64,000 bases of DNA from Callipepla californica brunnescens (Eukaryota > Chordata > Aves > Galliformes > Odontophoridae). Numbering within the stretch: position 1 is the stretch's first letter; every line of letters starts with the position of its first letter. The translations under genes and the position numbers were made by a program. Below the pieces are notes generated by a model. It was not told the DNA's origin. It saw only the letters and a program-made list of their open reading frames with translations, and did no database searches. This document shows, piece by piece, positions 45,426 to 62,678 of the stretch. The DNA is taken from positions 2,976,001-3,040,000 of the forward strand of contig JALIRH010000044.1 of NCBI GenBank assembly GCA_023055505.1, read 5' to 3'.

Positions 45426-48400
45426 TGAAAAATCATGGTGGCTGCGGAGGGGCAATATCAGCCTCCTTAGACATTCAGTCTGGGGAAGGAATTCTCTTAT
45501 GCCAAGCAAACTCTGAGAAAGACAAAGGTAGCCTTCATTTCAGCATGTGCGTTGTACAATGTTCCTTTCAAAAGGTGTTCAGACCTTGCTCCTCTCACCC
45601 AGAGCTTTTGTTGGTTCTCGCATTTTCTTCTCTTGTCGGATGATGTTACCACAAGCAAGAATTATTCTAGGTGTTTTCCATTGCATCAGCCTGTCAGGCA
45701 TTGCCCAACTCATGTTACATCATTTTTAATGAAGGTATGTGTTAAATGTTAACTCTGATGAATATTTTACCTCTAAGTTTGCAAATAATTCCATGCATAA
45801 GTAGCTTTGCACAGATGTCACACTGTTTTGATGCTGTTTTCATAACACTGTGAATAACTGAGTCCAGTCATTTCTGGTTTTGGTGTTTGCTGGTCTGGAG
45901 ATCTTTTTTATTGCTGCAATTAATCTCAACAGATAGGATGAGTGGATATTTTGTGGGCAGATCCACAACTACGTAGAAACTCAACCTTGCGTGTGCAATT
46001 CTGAAAAATGTCACACATTGGCCTCCTTTTACTTTTTTTGTGCTAGCACAGTTTGCAAAAATCCGCAAAGACAAATCAAGATATGTTTTTCCCAACGTTC
46101 CCAGAACATTTCCACATGGCTGGCATGCCTTTAAATGATGTTAACAATCACAACTGATGAAGGGTAATGGTTCTTGAGGTCAGAATATGCTCTATAGCCA
46201 TGAATTCGGAATTATTGATATTATTGTCCTGTATGAACTGTAATAATAAGGTGAATCTACCCACCCACAAATAAGTAAAATTTGTAAAGCACTATACCTT
46301 CTATATATCCTTTTTAAGAGCTGAACAAACAAGTGTATGGAGTCCTAGACATAAAGCCAAGATACCACATACCCAGAGCAGTTTTTCAGGAAGGCAAAGG
46401 AGCTTTGTTGCTGGGCTTCTGGCATACTTGGTAGCAGTGTCAGGTGCCAATGCAAAATTTAGTTTGATTTTCTGAGCCAGTTCTAGCGTTGTTGAAAAAG
46501 CAAAGAAAGATGAAGAAATGAAAACAAAGCAAAAAGAAAATCATTTTTGTACCTCAGAGTGTTTCCAGTATTTATATTTGCTATTCTGCTATCTCAAAAG
46601 TACAGGCAACCTTGTTACTTGTTCAGCATAGCTTGGTGTAAAGTACCACTCCTCCTTGTATTATCAGCTTGTGGTCTTCCTACTTTAGAGCCATTGATTT
46701 CTATGTTTTGCCTTTGCAATTTTCTCCCAAGTTCATTTGGGAATAAATAAATAACCAAATAAATACTCTGGTGCACGTTCACATGTTTGGTATACTGTTG
46801 GGAGTTGTAGATGTTTTCCTTCCTCTCAAACTCTTTCAGATTTTATTTATTTATTTGGTGCCACAAACTGGCCAACTTCTCTTTCTCTTCCTTCCTCTTC
46901 CTGTTTTTTCTTATTTCTTAGCTAGCCAGCTGCTGTTGGACACACCCTTACATCTTGAAAGGAACAAAAAGGCTCAAAATATTTTTTGGTATAATTCTAA
47001 GCTGAAGAATGCACAGCTGCAGTGCATTCAGCCCCTTAGGTTTAATCATCTTTATAATAAATTAAACCTGCATACATGCTGAAAGCAGCTCATCATGTGA
47101 TTTTCATTCCAGCAAAGAGCTGATGAAAAGCCTAGGTATGCTCAGTTTCTCAAACTGGGCCTTACTCCTGCGATTTCCTGAAGTGTTCTGCTGTGTGTAA
47201 CTTGCTAATGGTTGTGCCTTGTCAATAGCCAACATAGTACAACTTTTCTTGTCTATTGGTGCTGGAAGATCAAACTTGGCCATCTCATTCAAACTGCAGG
47301 TAGGAGATTTTCATATTTAGTTTCAGTTCCATTTCAATTTCATTTCTTGAAATGGATAGGAATAGCGTTAGATATCAGTGAGGACTTTTCACGGGGCTTG
47401 AAATTTGCCAGCAATCATACAGACACATAGAGAGCATAATCTCCTAAACATTATTTCCTTAGGAAACACAGAACCATCTGTGCTGCTGCTGGATTCTTAC
47501 TGGCTTTATGGATGGGAAAGTGATTTTCTTATTGTGATGACCTTTTAGAGCTATCCTCTGATGTTAGGTACTCACCCTTAGCCTTACAGGAAACATACAG
47601 GATAAAACTCATACCTGGTGCATATATCAGGCATTCAGCTTTTTAATTTCATAAGAAAGCATTCATTTTTTCAGCACCAGTTTAGGAAGCATTTTGAAAC
47701 TGGTGCCATTGCCTTTTTCTCTGGTGAACATTTTTTAAATTAATGGAGGGAGGAACTGACATTAGAGGGGCTGTACTTTAAAGTGTCAACCAATGGTCTG
47801 CTGCCCATTCTTTTTTCTTTCTTCCAGAATCCCTGGACTCTGCTACCTATGGGATCTTGGACAAAACAGAGGAGTGTAGCATGATGAGGAGCACCTGAGA
47901 TTCTAGCAACAGGAAGTACCAAACATAGTTTTTAGTGCCTAGTTTTAGATGTGCTTGGGTTTCCTACTTGTCTCTGACATTACTCCTTGTCTTTGTGTGC
48001 ATTCAGTTTATATGAACCATCTTCTTCTCAGATAACGTTTTATCATTATCTGCTAAAGGTCAATTTGTTCATGAGAATATTAGTAAAGAATGAAGATTGG
48101 TCTTGCAGGTATCCTCCCCTTAATTTAGGCAAAGCAGCAACCAGATTTTCATATGGAGAAGTTAATTAAACTTCTGAGCATCTATTGTCTGCAAATTGTT
48201 TATTGACATTCCTGAGTATTATAGAAAACATCAAAAATTAAGGTCATTTACAAGAGGAATTTCCCTTTTTCAGATGATATAAAATAACTAGCTCTCATCA
48301 TTCAGAACCATGAACAAACTCTCCAGCCTCATTAGGAGCTCCTGGTTTTCAAGGTTTTCTCTATGACTGTGAGGCTAGCATCCTCCTGTGACTGTGAGGA

Positions 48401-48534
48401 ACTATTTTAAGGGAACAACTGATCAACATTTCAATGAAGTTCTAGCTGTGTACTAAATATATTTATTGATGATTAAGACATTGTAAACTAAATTATAGCT
48501 TGTCATACTTACTGTAAATATGGCAAATATAGTT

Positions 48535-48692
48535 CTATAATCATAGAGTATCCTGCATTGGAAGAAACCCACAAGAATCATTTCATCCAACCCCTGGCTC
48601 CACACAGGACTGCTTAATTGGACCATACATCTGAGAGCATCGTACAAAGGTTTCTTGAACTCTATTGAACTCTATCAAGCTTGATCCTTGAC
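48535..48692 (-). mobile_element. CR1 LINE 3' fragment
   Basis: Begins TCATAGAGTATCCTGCATTGG and continues with CTGGCTCCACACAGGACTGC and TTCTTGAACTC blocks, the reverse complement of a CR1 3' tail. Short, diverged, antisense. Confidence 0.85.
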
Positions 48693-49629
48693 TGTTTCTC
48701 TTATGAGTTATAAGTAGATAGAATTTGATATTCTCCTAGAATTCAGAGTACTTGATGGATAATTTTGTATGTTTATATCCAGTACTTTCATGTTGTGCAG
48801 GTTGGAAGTATTTTAATTTTATTATTGGCATATTTGTTTTTGGAATTACCTCTAGTGGTAAACCCACTTTATGCTCAGACGTTTCTGATTGTGGCCATTG
48901 TCATGAAAATGTGCCATTCCCATGCACACCCTGGTGTGCCCTGTCTCTGAGCACCGTCCTGTCACCTACATCTGCAGTGAGGTAGTGCACCTTTTCCCAC
49001 TGTTCCTCCCATAAAACCACACAGCTATGCTGCAAGAAGCAGAGGGGTTTTGCACAATGTATTTAAGCCATCTCAAGATCAGAAAGATGTTGAAAAAAGC
49101 TGTATGGGTTAATTATTTATCATGTATCAACATGTTTGTCTATGCTTGATGTATGTTTGCTTTTTTCAGTCTGCCTTCTGGCCTTTGAAGAAGAAAGAAC
49201 CACTCCTAATTTATGCAACATAGTTTAGAGTTTCAAATTCAAACATATGTTGACACACTTCTGCTTGATATGAATGAAATAAGCCTTACATTACCCTTCC
49301 TTTTTTGAGGCGGAGCCAGTTCATAACCTAGCCTGTCTCCTGTCCTTGGTCTACTCTTCTGTGCTTCAGACTTGCAGTCCTATTGGTGTTCTTTGTTCTC
49401 GTTGTTTTCTTATGTATCCATCAACACCTCCTGTCCTTCATGTTTACTTTTAATTTTACTGTCTCATTCGGTTTTCTCATCTATCTATTCTTTTTCATCT
49501 CTTTAGCCTCTCATGAACACATTCCTCCTGTTTCTCAGCTTTTCTGTACACAATTTTCTGTTCTGCCTTCGTGATCCTCATAAATGTTTTCTTACCTTGT
49601 AACTGTTTCTCTGCTGCCCACCATAGACC

Positions 49630-49832
49630 TTTATATTCGATCAAGCAGTCAAGCATACCAAGGCCCCAGGTGAAATCTCAGTGCTTCTAGTCATAGAATT
49701 TAATCAATTAAATCAGATAACTGATCTGAGGAAGTTATATTTCAATGTTTTGTCACTGGTTTCATTTTCCAGATCATATATTATACAACATTTTTTATTA
49801 TAATAATTTTTTCCATACAGAGGAGACAGGCA
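49630..49832 (-). pseudogene. Lipase relic D (decayed last exon)
   Basis: The plus strand aligns by eye with the last exon of lipase B (CCAAGGCCCCAGGTGAAATC at 49658-49677 against CAAGGCCCCAGATGAAATC) and with pseudogene C (CATACAGAGGAGACAGGCAG near 49814-49833 against its 5' end). In minus-strand translation only fragments such as DFTWGL and LLRSVI-like residues remain, with several stops. No other exons of this copy were found. It points to at least one more ancestral lipase copy in the cluster. Confidence 0.55.
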
Positions 49833-50203
49833 GATGTGGTGGAAAAAAGTACATTGGTCCTCAGCTATTCCACTTCTTCAGTAGTGAATACTGAAGTTTA
49901 TTCTATTGTATTCCATTCCAGTTATGATTTCTTTCATATCTGTTTCCTGACCCATGTATAGTCCTGAAAGTCAACATATGATTTTTTTTTAATAGAATAA
50001 ATGCAACCTGTTGTCTCAGTTCTCTTTTCTCTATTTCAGTCATTTAGTCAATTTTGTTTCTGAGAGGTCAGTATAACATTATTTACTGACTGCTTGTCAT
50101 ACATGTCTATGTGTGAGTGACTCATCTGAGACAGATAAATTTCTAGACTTATAAACTTAGGGCCCTGTTGAAGTTTCTTACAACTATTTTGAGTAAATCA
50201 GAT

Positions 50204-50225
50204 AAAAAAAAAAAAAAAAAAAAAA
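50204..50225. repeat. Poly(A) run of 22
   Basis: Uninterrupted A22. It could be a decayed retroposon tail or simple-sequence expansion; no target-site duplication was recognised. Confidence 0.9.
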
Positions 50226-50465
50226 GTGAACAGCAATGTATAAAAGAACATCTACTTGGTTTCCATGCAACTTCTTAGTAGCTGTCCTGTGTAGAGATAG
50301 AGCTGTGTAGACATATACACACCTACTCAGTTTCATGAGAAAACTTCTTAAGGAAGCTTGTTTATGAATAAATGAATTGTTAATGGTTTTCTGGTTGAGA
50401 TTAGCTTTAGCTTTAGCTTAATCCAGTTCCACTCTGTTTTCAGTGTGCTTGTCTGACATATCTTT

Positions 50466-50690
50466 TTTAAACTGAAAGAGGGTAAGTTTTGATTAGATGT
50501 AAGGAAGAAGTTATTTGCTATGAGAGAGGTGAGGCATGAGAGCAGAGAAGCTGTGGATGCCCCATCCCTGGAGGTGTTCAAGGCCAGGTTGTATGGGGCT
50601 TTGGGCAACCTGATCTAGTGGTTGGTAACCCTGTCCACAGTGAGTGGTAGGAACTGAATAATTTCAATTCAAGCTGTTCTATGAGTCTAT
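50466..50690 (+). mobile_element. CR1 LINE 3' fragment, sense orientation
   Basis: TAAACTGAAAGAGGGTAAG, then AGAAGCTGTGGATGCCCCATCCCTGGAGGTGTTCAAGGCC-type sequence (50545-50585), ending GTTCTATGAGTCTAT: a CR1 3' end including its ATTCTATG-type terminus. A segment of about 25 bases usual in this region is missing near 50535. Confidence 0.9.
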
Positions 50691-53600
50691 CCTTTATAAG
50701 GAGAAAAGAAAGCCACCTGAATAACTCATTTGAATGCCAGAAACATGTGAATTACAGTCTTATAGAAAATGTAGAAGACGTTTCCTAAGCTGATTTTTCT
50801 CAAACTTTTCAATCGTTTTCCTGCCTTAGCTGCTTTTGGAGAAATAATTAGAATAATTACATTTGCCGGTAAAGCTATTGAGTAACAAAAATGAGTTTTA
50901 CGTGGTGCCTCCACGTGGTCCTGGGGAACTGTATGCGTGTTTCACAGGTGTTGGCCACACAGGAGTGAAGCCATGGAAAATGCTGGGGTGACAGCTGTGG
51001 CTGAACTTGCAGTACTTCACTGCTGTCATGGACAGTTCCAAGAAAGGAGCAGGAAAGCAGATCTTTTCATGGCAGACTCAGCACAGCGACTGCAGTAACA
51101 TTTCTCTGGCAGTACCGATTTTGTGCGATGGGTTTGCTTTTGCCTTGCTGGATAGTTTCTATCACATGATCTGTTATGGCACCTTTTTAAAAAGATACTG
51201 TTCCCAGTTGATGGAGGAACTCTTGCAAGTGCTGCTGTTTCAGGAAATGGCAATGTTGTAATTAATTGGCTTGAGACGTTGTTAACTGTGGCTGCAGGTC
51301 GCAGAACAAAATACATTTTATCACCCTGTGCCTGCATTTCCACGGTTGAATGTGCTACTTAAGTGCTGTTTACGTTATTAAATGTTATTTATAAAGCAAA
51401 GGCAGGTAGTAACAGCGACCCTATGAGTAATATTAAAGTTTTGAGTATTGCACAAGGAATTGTAGACATGTGCAGGCAAAACAGCTATGAAGAGACACGC
51501 AGGCCTGGAGCATGGAGGCATTGTTATGCTGTTTTGGCACTGACAGACTACATCTCCAGACTGAATCTGCCAAAGGCCTTAAACACCACCAGGCTAGCTA
51601 GCAAAGACCTTCACTCATGGCCTTGCCTTCTCAGAGGTATGGCTGCCATACAGTCTCCTTTCTCTGGGCTATTAATGTCTAATCCAAAGAGCAGTGTTGG
51701 GAAATCAGATTCCTGGCATTTTACATACAACACCAAAACAAGATTCATTGAAGTCATATAATGAGTGCATAGCTGCCCAGAATTAGTTTCCTAAAGGTAT
51801 ATTAATCATTCACTAGGCTATAAACTAAGTGCAGTTATTGCACCTGTGGTATGCAGGTTGGCATTTGGAGTTGGAAGCCAAATTCCTGCCCTTGCCCACC
51901 CCAAACTAAGATGATGAGGGAGTTGACAGCTCTGAGAAACACCAGGCAGGTCTGGGATCTGGTTTCTGGTCCTTGTAACTCCCTGAACAGCACAAAGTGC
52001 AGGAGTCTAGACCTGCACTTCTGGTCCAGGCAAAAGAGAAGCTTATGAATGCAGTAGGATAAAGCGTAGGACTGTGAAGTAGTAGTGTTGCAGGTACGTT
52101 ATCATGAAGCACTTATTTCTTGATTCACTTAAGCAAATGGAGGCAGGTTCTCTCCTGCATTTGCATGTGACTCGGCCCTGAGTCAGGAACTGCTCATGCC
52201 ACTAAAGCCAACACCAGTGCTTAGTGCTGCAGGTGTAGCTGTCAAATAGCATTGTGATGAGTTTCCAGCACTCTCATACACACAAAGTAGGCAAACTTTA
52301 ACTCATGCAGGAAGGTCTTCGGAGGAAACTTTGGAATTGCTTCTGTCAGGGTTACCCTGTGGAGTTTTACTTTATGCACGTACTACTCTTTGTGTGATTC
52401 ATCTCATTTCATTCTGGCATGTAAAGATACAGGAGTTTATAGGCCAATACAATCAACTCTAACTCAAAGGGCTAATCCCAGTGGATTAGCTGCATCATAA
52501 ATTAGCAGTAATACGTGTGAAAATAATATACCAGGATTCACATGTTGCTGTGTGGACTTACAGTTCAGGCAACTCAACTCAGCACTGCATTTCGCAGTTG
52601 ATTGTGTTAAGTCTTTCCTCCTTCTTTTCCTCCAACCACCCTACCTCTGTAAGAGTTTTTCATACTGACACCCCACCCTCCAACTCTCCACTGTCTCTGG
52701 TGCTTTCAGTAGCCACAGAGGTGCCCCTCATAACAAGATATAGAAAGAGTGTCTAACAGAGAATTAAACACTTCAGCAAACAGCTTCTGCAGGGTCATCC
52801 AGCACCCCCAGAGGGTGAGCATTCCTTCTATACTGGGATTTTAAGGAACGCCTGAGGCTGCATTTCTCTGCACAGCTGAACTGCTCTAACAGTCCGCTGA
52901 CTTTGAAAGGGATGTTCTTATTCCTCCCCCCCCAACACCTCCATTTTGTGGCTGGCTGGCTCTTTCTTCCATGGATTTATTTGGCTCATTACCTCCAGAA
53001 GACAACCACCTGCTTTCTTTTTCCTAATTATTTTTCCTCTGGGCTAATGAGCTCTGTCAGCTGATGGAGCTGGCAGATAGTACTGGGATGGAATGGATGG
53101 TAAGGAGTAGAGCTCAGAGAGGGTAATGTGGAGCGGCAGCTCAGCCCACGTAGTAGGAATGCATCCTTCAGGGCTCTTGTGGGCTATGGTTATTTGCCTC
53201 TGGAGGAGCTTCTTTTTCCAGAATTGCTGGTGAGTCAGAGATGGACTTTAACTGAATGAGTGATTTAACACAGAAGGAGGAAGGATGAGTGGATTTTTTC
53301 CAACCTTCATCTCCTAGGGCAGCAAGCTGTGGGGATGGAGAAGAGCCATGCCAACATGAATGAGCAGGCAAGAAAAACATCTAGGGTGGTGGGATGTGGA
53401 AAAGCACATTGCCCAGGGTAAGTCCTAGCAAGGCTGAGCAACCACCTTACTGGCAGCTTCCTCCAGACCCATTTCCCAAGGGACTCCTACAGCAGGACTT
53501 TAATAAGACATGCCTGAATCCCAAAAGACCTAATTCTGTAGATACTAATGATTAAGAACCCTATTAATCCATTTCACAGCATAATAAAATTTGGAGCAAA

Positions 53601-55259
53601 ATCTGCCTTTCCCCACCCTCACCCCATTGCTGCTCCCCTTGCCAGCTTGCTGCCTCCACTCTCCCACAGATATAAACTGTGGGACTGCTGTGTAAGGGCA
53701 CATGTGTGACTTTTGGATGCAGGGTGGCTGTCTGCACCCAGGCTGTCCTGGAGCTTTGCTCAGGGCTAAAGAGATAGTAGCATTATGTTTGGGAACTGTT
53801 GAATCATGGCCTGCACCACTGAGCAAAAATATACTGTCTACCTTCGTTATATTGTAGGGTGCTATTCTTTCAGGGTATTCACCGTACACATAAACATGAT
53901 CTTTCACTAGCACATCTGTTGATCTATGAAAATCTCTGTCTTTTTTATAACCCTTACCTCTATATGTATGATTGTTATGAAACGTTCAGATGATGCCTGA
54001 GGCAATGCTGAAAGTTGTGTACTAGTGAGAGCATTATGGGCAGATGTGTGATTGAGCCAAAGAGCCATTTCTGAGCACAGCCTTTTGGAGAAATGGGCAG
54101 GGATGGTTTACTGTCAGCATGGCTGGGCTGGGGCCTTTGGTGGTGCAAGTATGCTGTTTGACTATCTACTTTAGAAGAAAATAGCTGGATATTTATTTAT
54201 TCATGTGATGGATAAACCAACTTGTGGGTGGTGCTGTGGCTTTGTCCAGGGTAACAGTGATGTGGTATTAGTCAGTAAATTGCTTCAATTTTCTGAATAG
54301 AGCTTTGGAGGTGTAGGAGGAGACTAAACTTCCCTAAAGTCAGATGTGTATGTGACTCTCCTCCAGTGTGTAACTTTGGAGTGAGGGTTTAATTTGTGCA
54401 ACTGGAAGGTAGAGGAATCTCTGCATTATGTTTTGAGCAGATTGGTAACAGCTATCACTTCAAATGTCAGTGATGGAACAAGAAGCTTTTTTGTTCATAT
54501 CTGGCTGTAGGTACAACTGAGTGCATAAGGCCAACCATCAGCCCCTCTTGAAGATGGTTTCATTAACCTGCACAGGCAGTCAGGCATTGTGAGTCAGTAT
54601 CTTCTGCCTTCTTCCCCATCCATCTCCCATATCAGGAGCAACTTAATCAGAATTTATTAAAAAGTTGCACTGAGTTCTTATCACTTGCCTTTTGGTTTAT
54701 GAACATTTGCACTTCACATTTTCCTACTTCTCTTCAAAATACAACACTTAGAACTAAGTGGCAGTTGTGGTGACTGTGACTCAGAGATGAACATTTAAAA
54801 AGAACAATGTATTTCCAAAAATCCCCATCCATCTCCACTGGTTTCTGTGTTATCCTCAGCCCAAGCAGGTCTAGAGGATTTCCTGTCCTTAACCACCCCC
54901 CTCACTCCAGCACTCATGTCCAGTGTCTGAGCAAACCCTACTGCCCAACTTCTTGCCATGTGCAGTCATAAGAGTTGCCTGATGCTGATGAGAAAGTCTT
55001 GGTGACAGTTTCTGCAGGCAGACTGAATTGTAGATCCTTTTGCTAATAGATCCAGGAGCAGAGAAAAGTGTCTTGGGCTATCAGCCCCATAATGCTGTGG
55101 GAGCATCCCAGAGAGTTTGCAGATCCATCCTGAGGGACTGAGCAGGAAAGAAATGCCTTTTATATGTAAATGGACTCCAAAGGGCAGAAGGTACAGTAGG
55201 ATTAAGGCAAAAGTGAAGACTTCAGGGAATGGAAGGGACCAGTGGGGCAACATTATAAC
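50691..55259. other. Unassigned intergenic region between the lipase relics and TMEM72
   Basis: No gene recognised. Open frames at 51363-51761 (+) and 53545-53913 (-) lack exon or protein-family support apart from a weak lipase-like stretch near 53800-53880 (see findings). A C-rich run lies at about 52926-52935. Confidence 0.5.
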
Positions 55260-55265
55260 TTTATT
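55260..55265 (-). terminator. Candidate polyadenylation signal of TMEM72
   Basis: TTTATT on the plus strand, AATAAA on the minus strand, about 840 bases beyond the TMEM72 stop. The stretch 55266-56108 is then 3' UTR. Confidence 0.55.
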
Positions 55266-56108
55266 ATTGCCTTTGCCCTCTAGGGCCCATATTTAACACA
55301 ATCAGCTGTGCCAGACAATGCAGTGCTGAACCTTGGAACTTGAGGTGCCACAGCATCCCAATGCTCTTCTAACTCCAGAGGGCTTCCTGGACAGGGAATA
55401 TGAGGAAGCCCTAGGGTCCTCCCTGCTCCCACACAGGCGTCCCCAAGGCTGGAGGTGTATTCCCTGCTGGGCACAAAGCATGTCTCGAAGGAGAACATTT
55501 AGCAATTGCTAGCTCCTGAAGTGTGCTTGGTAACTCCAAGCTTCCATGAGCTCTTCTAGGTACAGCAAGGACAGTCAGAAGACATCTGCTCCCAGTATAG
55601 CCTGTTTGGAGGATGATGGTAGCCCTCTTGCTGCCTCGTGGGAAGCAAATGCCATAAGGCTGTGATGTTATCTGTAACAGATAATGCTTGAAGACTTAGA
55701 GAGAGATTCCTTGGGAGGAGAAACTTTACTGACTTGGCAATAGGCTGGTTGATCCATGTCCTGTTCCCTGGACATGACACTGCGGGGCTGCCGACTGCCA
55801 CTAGCTGCAGGCCTTCTGTGTACAGGCAGCCCGTGTAGAATTGGTGAACCAGCTGTGGCAGGGAGGGCCACACCTCCACACTGGGGCGTGGGTGATGCAC
55901 AATCCAATCCTCATCCTCCTTGGTATCTGTGGGGTTGACCCATGGGATTTCCTGCTGATCTGCCAGGACCATAGGATACCCAGAAGAGGCTGTGATACTT
56001 TAGTCATCATGGCAGCACTGCCCATGGCACAGGTTTGTCAGCTGCCCAAGTCTCAGGGAGGGATGCCAGCACATGTGTGCCTGTCTTGTTTTTATTACTG
56101 GTGAGTCC

Positions 56109-61360
<5,252 letters not shown>

Positions 61361-61577
61361 GGTGAAGATGATGGAGGTGATGCCAGCTAGGAAGAGGCTC
61401 CCTCTTCAGACCTCCAGTTGTGGGCTGAGCCTCCTGCGTGTGGGTCTTGGTGACCTTCCCAAAGGACTGGCCACCTCCACTGGGGCAGGGCAAGCTGCCA
61501 CTGCAGGGAACCGGTCAGCACTGCTTCAGGGTTGCAGACACTTGGCCTTTTCCCCCTCGCTCTCCAGCCTGGAGATG

Positions 61578-61590
61578 ATTAATGATTGGT
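61578..61590. promoter_or_regulatory. Possible HNF1-like site upstream of TMEM72
   Basis: ATTAATGATTGGT resembles the HNF1 palindrome (GTTAATNATTAAC) with one good half and one degenerate half, about 220 bases 5' of the TMEM72 start codon. HNF1B drives many kidney genes, so the position is suggestive. A match of this quality arises often by chance. Confidence 0.25.
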
Positions 61591-62614
61591 AAGGGGGGGT
61601 GCGGCTTTGGGAGCATTTGCAACCTTGCAACCGGGGTGCACGCGCTTTCCTGCTCCGAGGCAGCAGCTCTGGAAGCCCAAGCTGATTAAATGCATGTGAA
61701 GTCATTAGTGCTGTGCGGCTCCCAGCAAGTTAACCATTTGTGAGGACGGTGATGCTTGCTTTTGGCAAGAAAGCAGCAGGCTCCTGGTGGTTGGTGGGGC
61801 TCCAGGGCTCCCCAGCTTTTCAGTGGCACTACAGCCATTTGCACTGGGGTCACGCTGGCATGTGAAGTAGTATCAGAGGAGGAGGGCTATGTGTATTCTC
61901 CCTGGCCTCTTTGTATTGGCTTTGACAGACAGCATCAGGGTCCTTGGCCTGCCTCTCTGGGACACAGTGCCTCTGAGGTGGGGCAGCCCTCACCACATTG
62001 AAGTCTGAGATGGAGTAGTAAGGTCCTGCTCTTGACCCCATGTCCCATTGAGCACAACACATCTCATGGGGGTCACTGGTCCTCACCTGCTGCCTTACTG
62101 AGCACAGCCTCTGCTCCCACATGCCAACAGGAGACCTCTGTGCACACCGGTGCCCACAGGGCTGTGATTCACAGGGCAATGAGCTCATCTGCTGGACAAA
62201 TCACTGGGGCCCCCACCCTCACTGTGCCTCCTTCCAGTGTGGAGCTCAGCGTGAACCTTACACACAGATCTTTCCCTCTCCACCACCCTCTCCACAGCAT
62301 GAATCTGAAAGAAGCAGGGATTTAGGATCTCCACAGGTGATGGATCAGCAGTGAGCCTGAACTTCCTTCTCAAGAGGGATGGACAAAGAAGGACACACCA
62401 GCAGAACAGCTCCTGAAGGGAGCAGGCCACACTGGTGTCCTGCTCCCTGCCCATGGCCATTAGCATGCTGCAGGAATGGCCTCTGTACTCCTCTGGCCAA
62501 TGGCTCTGGAATTTACCACTCTGGATGAAGAGCCCTGAGACTCTGCAAATTGGATACATTTTTCTTTGCTATCTTTTTCTTTATTTTAACCTGAAACAAA
62601 CAAACAGACAGACA

Positions 62615-62677
<63 letters not shown>
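62615..62677. repeat. (GATA)n microsatellite
   Basis: About 15-16 uninterrupted tetranucleotide units (63 bases), preceded by a CAAA/CAGA-rich stretch from 62596. Likely length-polymorphic. Confidence 0.98.

Positions 62678-62678
<1 letters not shown>

Larger units (their letters stand above)
41428..47293 (-). pseudogene. Acid lipase pseudogene C
   Basis: Four exon remnants in lipase order on the minus strand. Exon 10 is 41428-41654: TVVWTGGQD and PEWAHLDFI are readable, ending in TAA, but an in-frame TAG lies at 41626-41628. Exon 9 is 42997-43068: 72 nt, open, with KFQAYDWGSS, a normal acceptor and GT donor. Exon 6 is about 46373-46504: ELAQKIKLNFALAP, donor kept, acceptor side lost. Exon 5 is about 47205-47293: NEMAKFDLPAP, an internal deletion of about eight codons, then YYVGY followed by TGA (47222-47224) where the nucleophile Ser of GYSQG belongs. 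Exons 2-4, 7 and 8 were not found. It cannot make an active enzyme. The GY(S)QG form resembles human LIPM more than A and B do. Confidence 0.85.

Noticed and set aside
51363..51761. 132-codon plus-strand open frame
   Set aside because: No family resemblance, no splice or promoter context; consistent with chance in gene-free DNA.
55556..55972. 138-codon minus-strand open frame downstream of TMEM72
   Set aside because: It falls within the likely TMEM72 3' UTR, has no recognisable domain, and competes with overlapping open frames on both strands.
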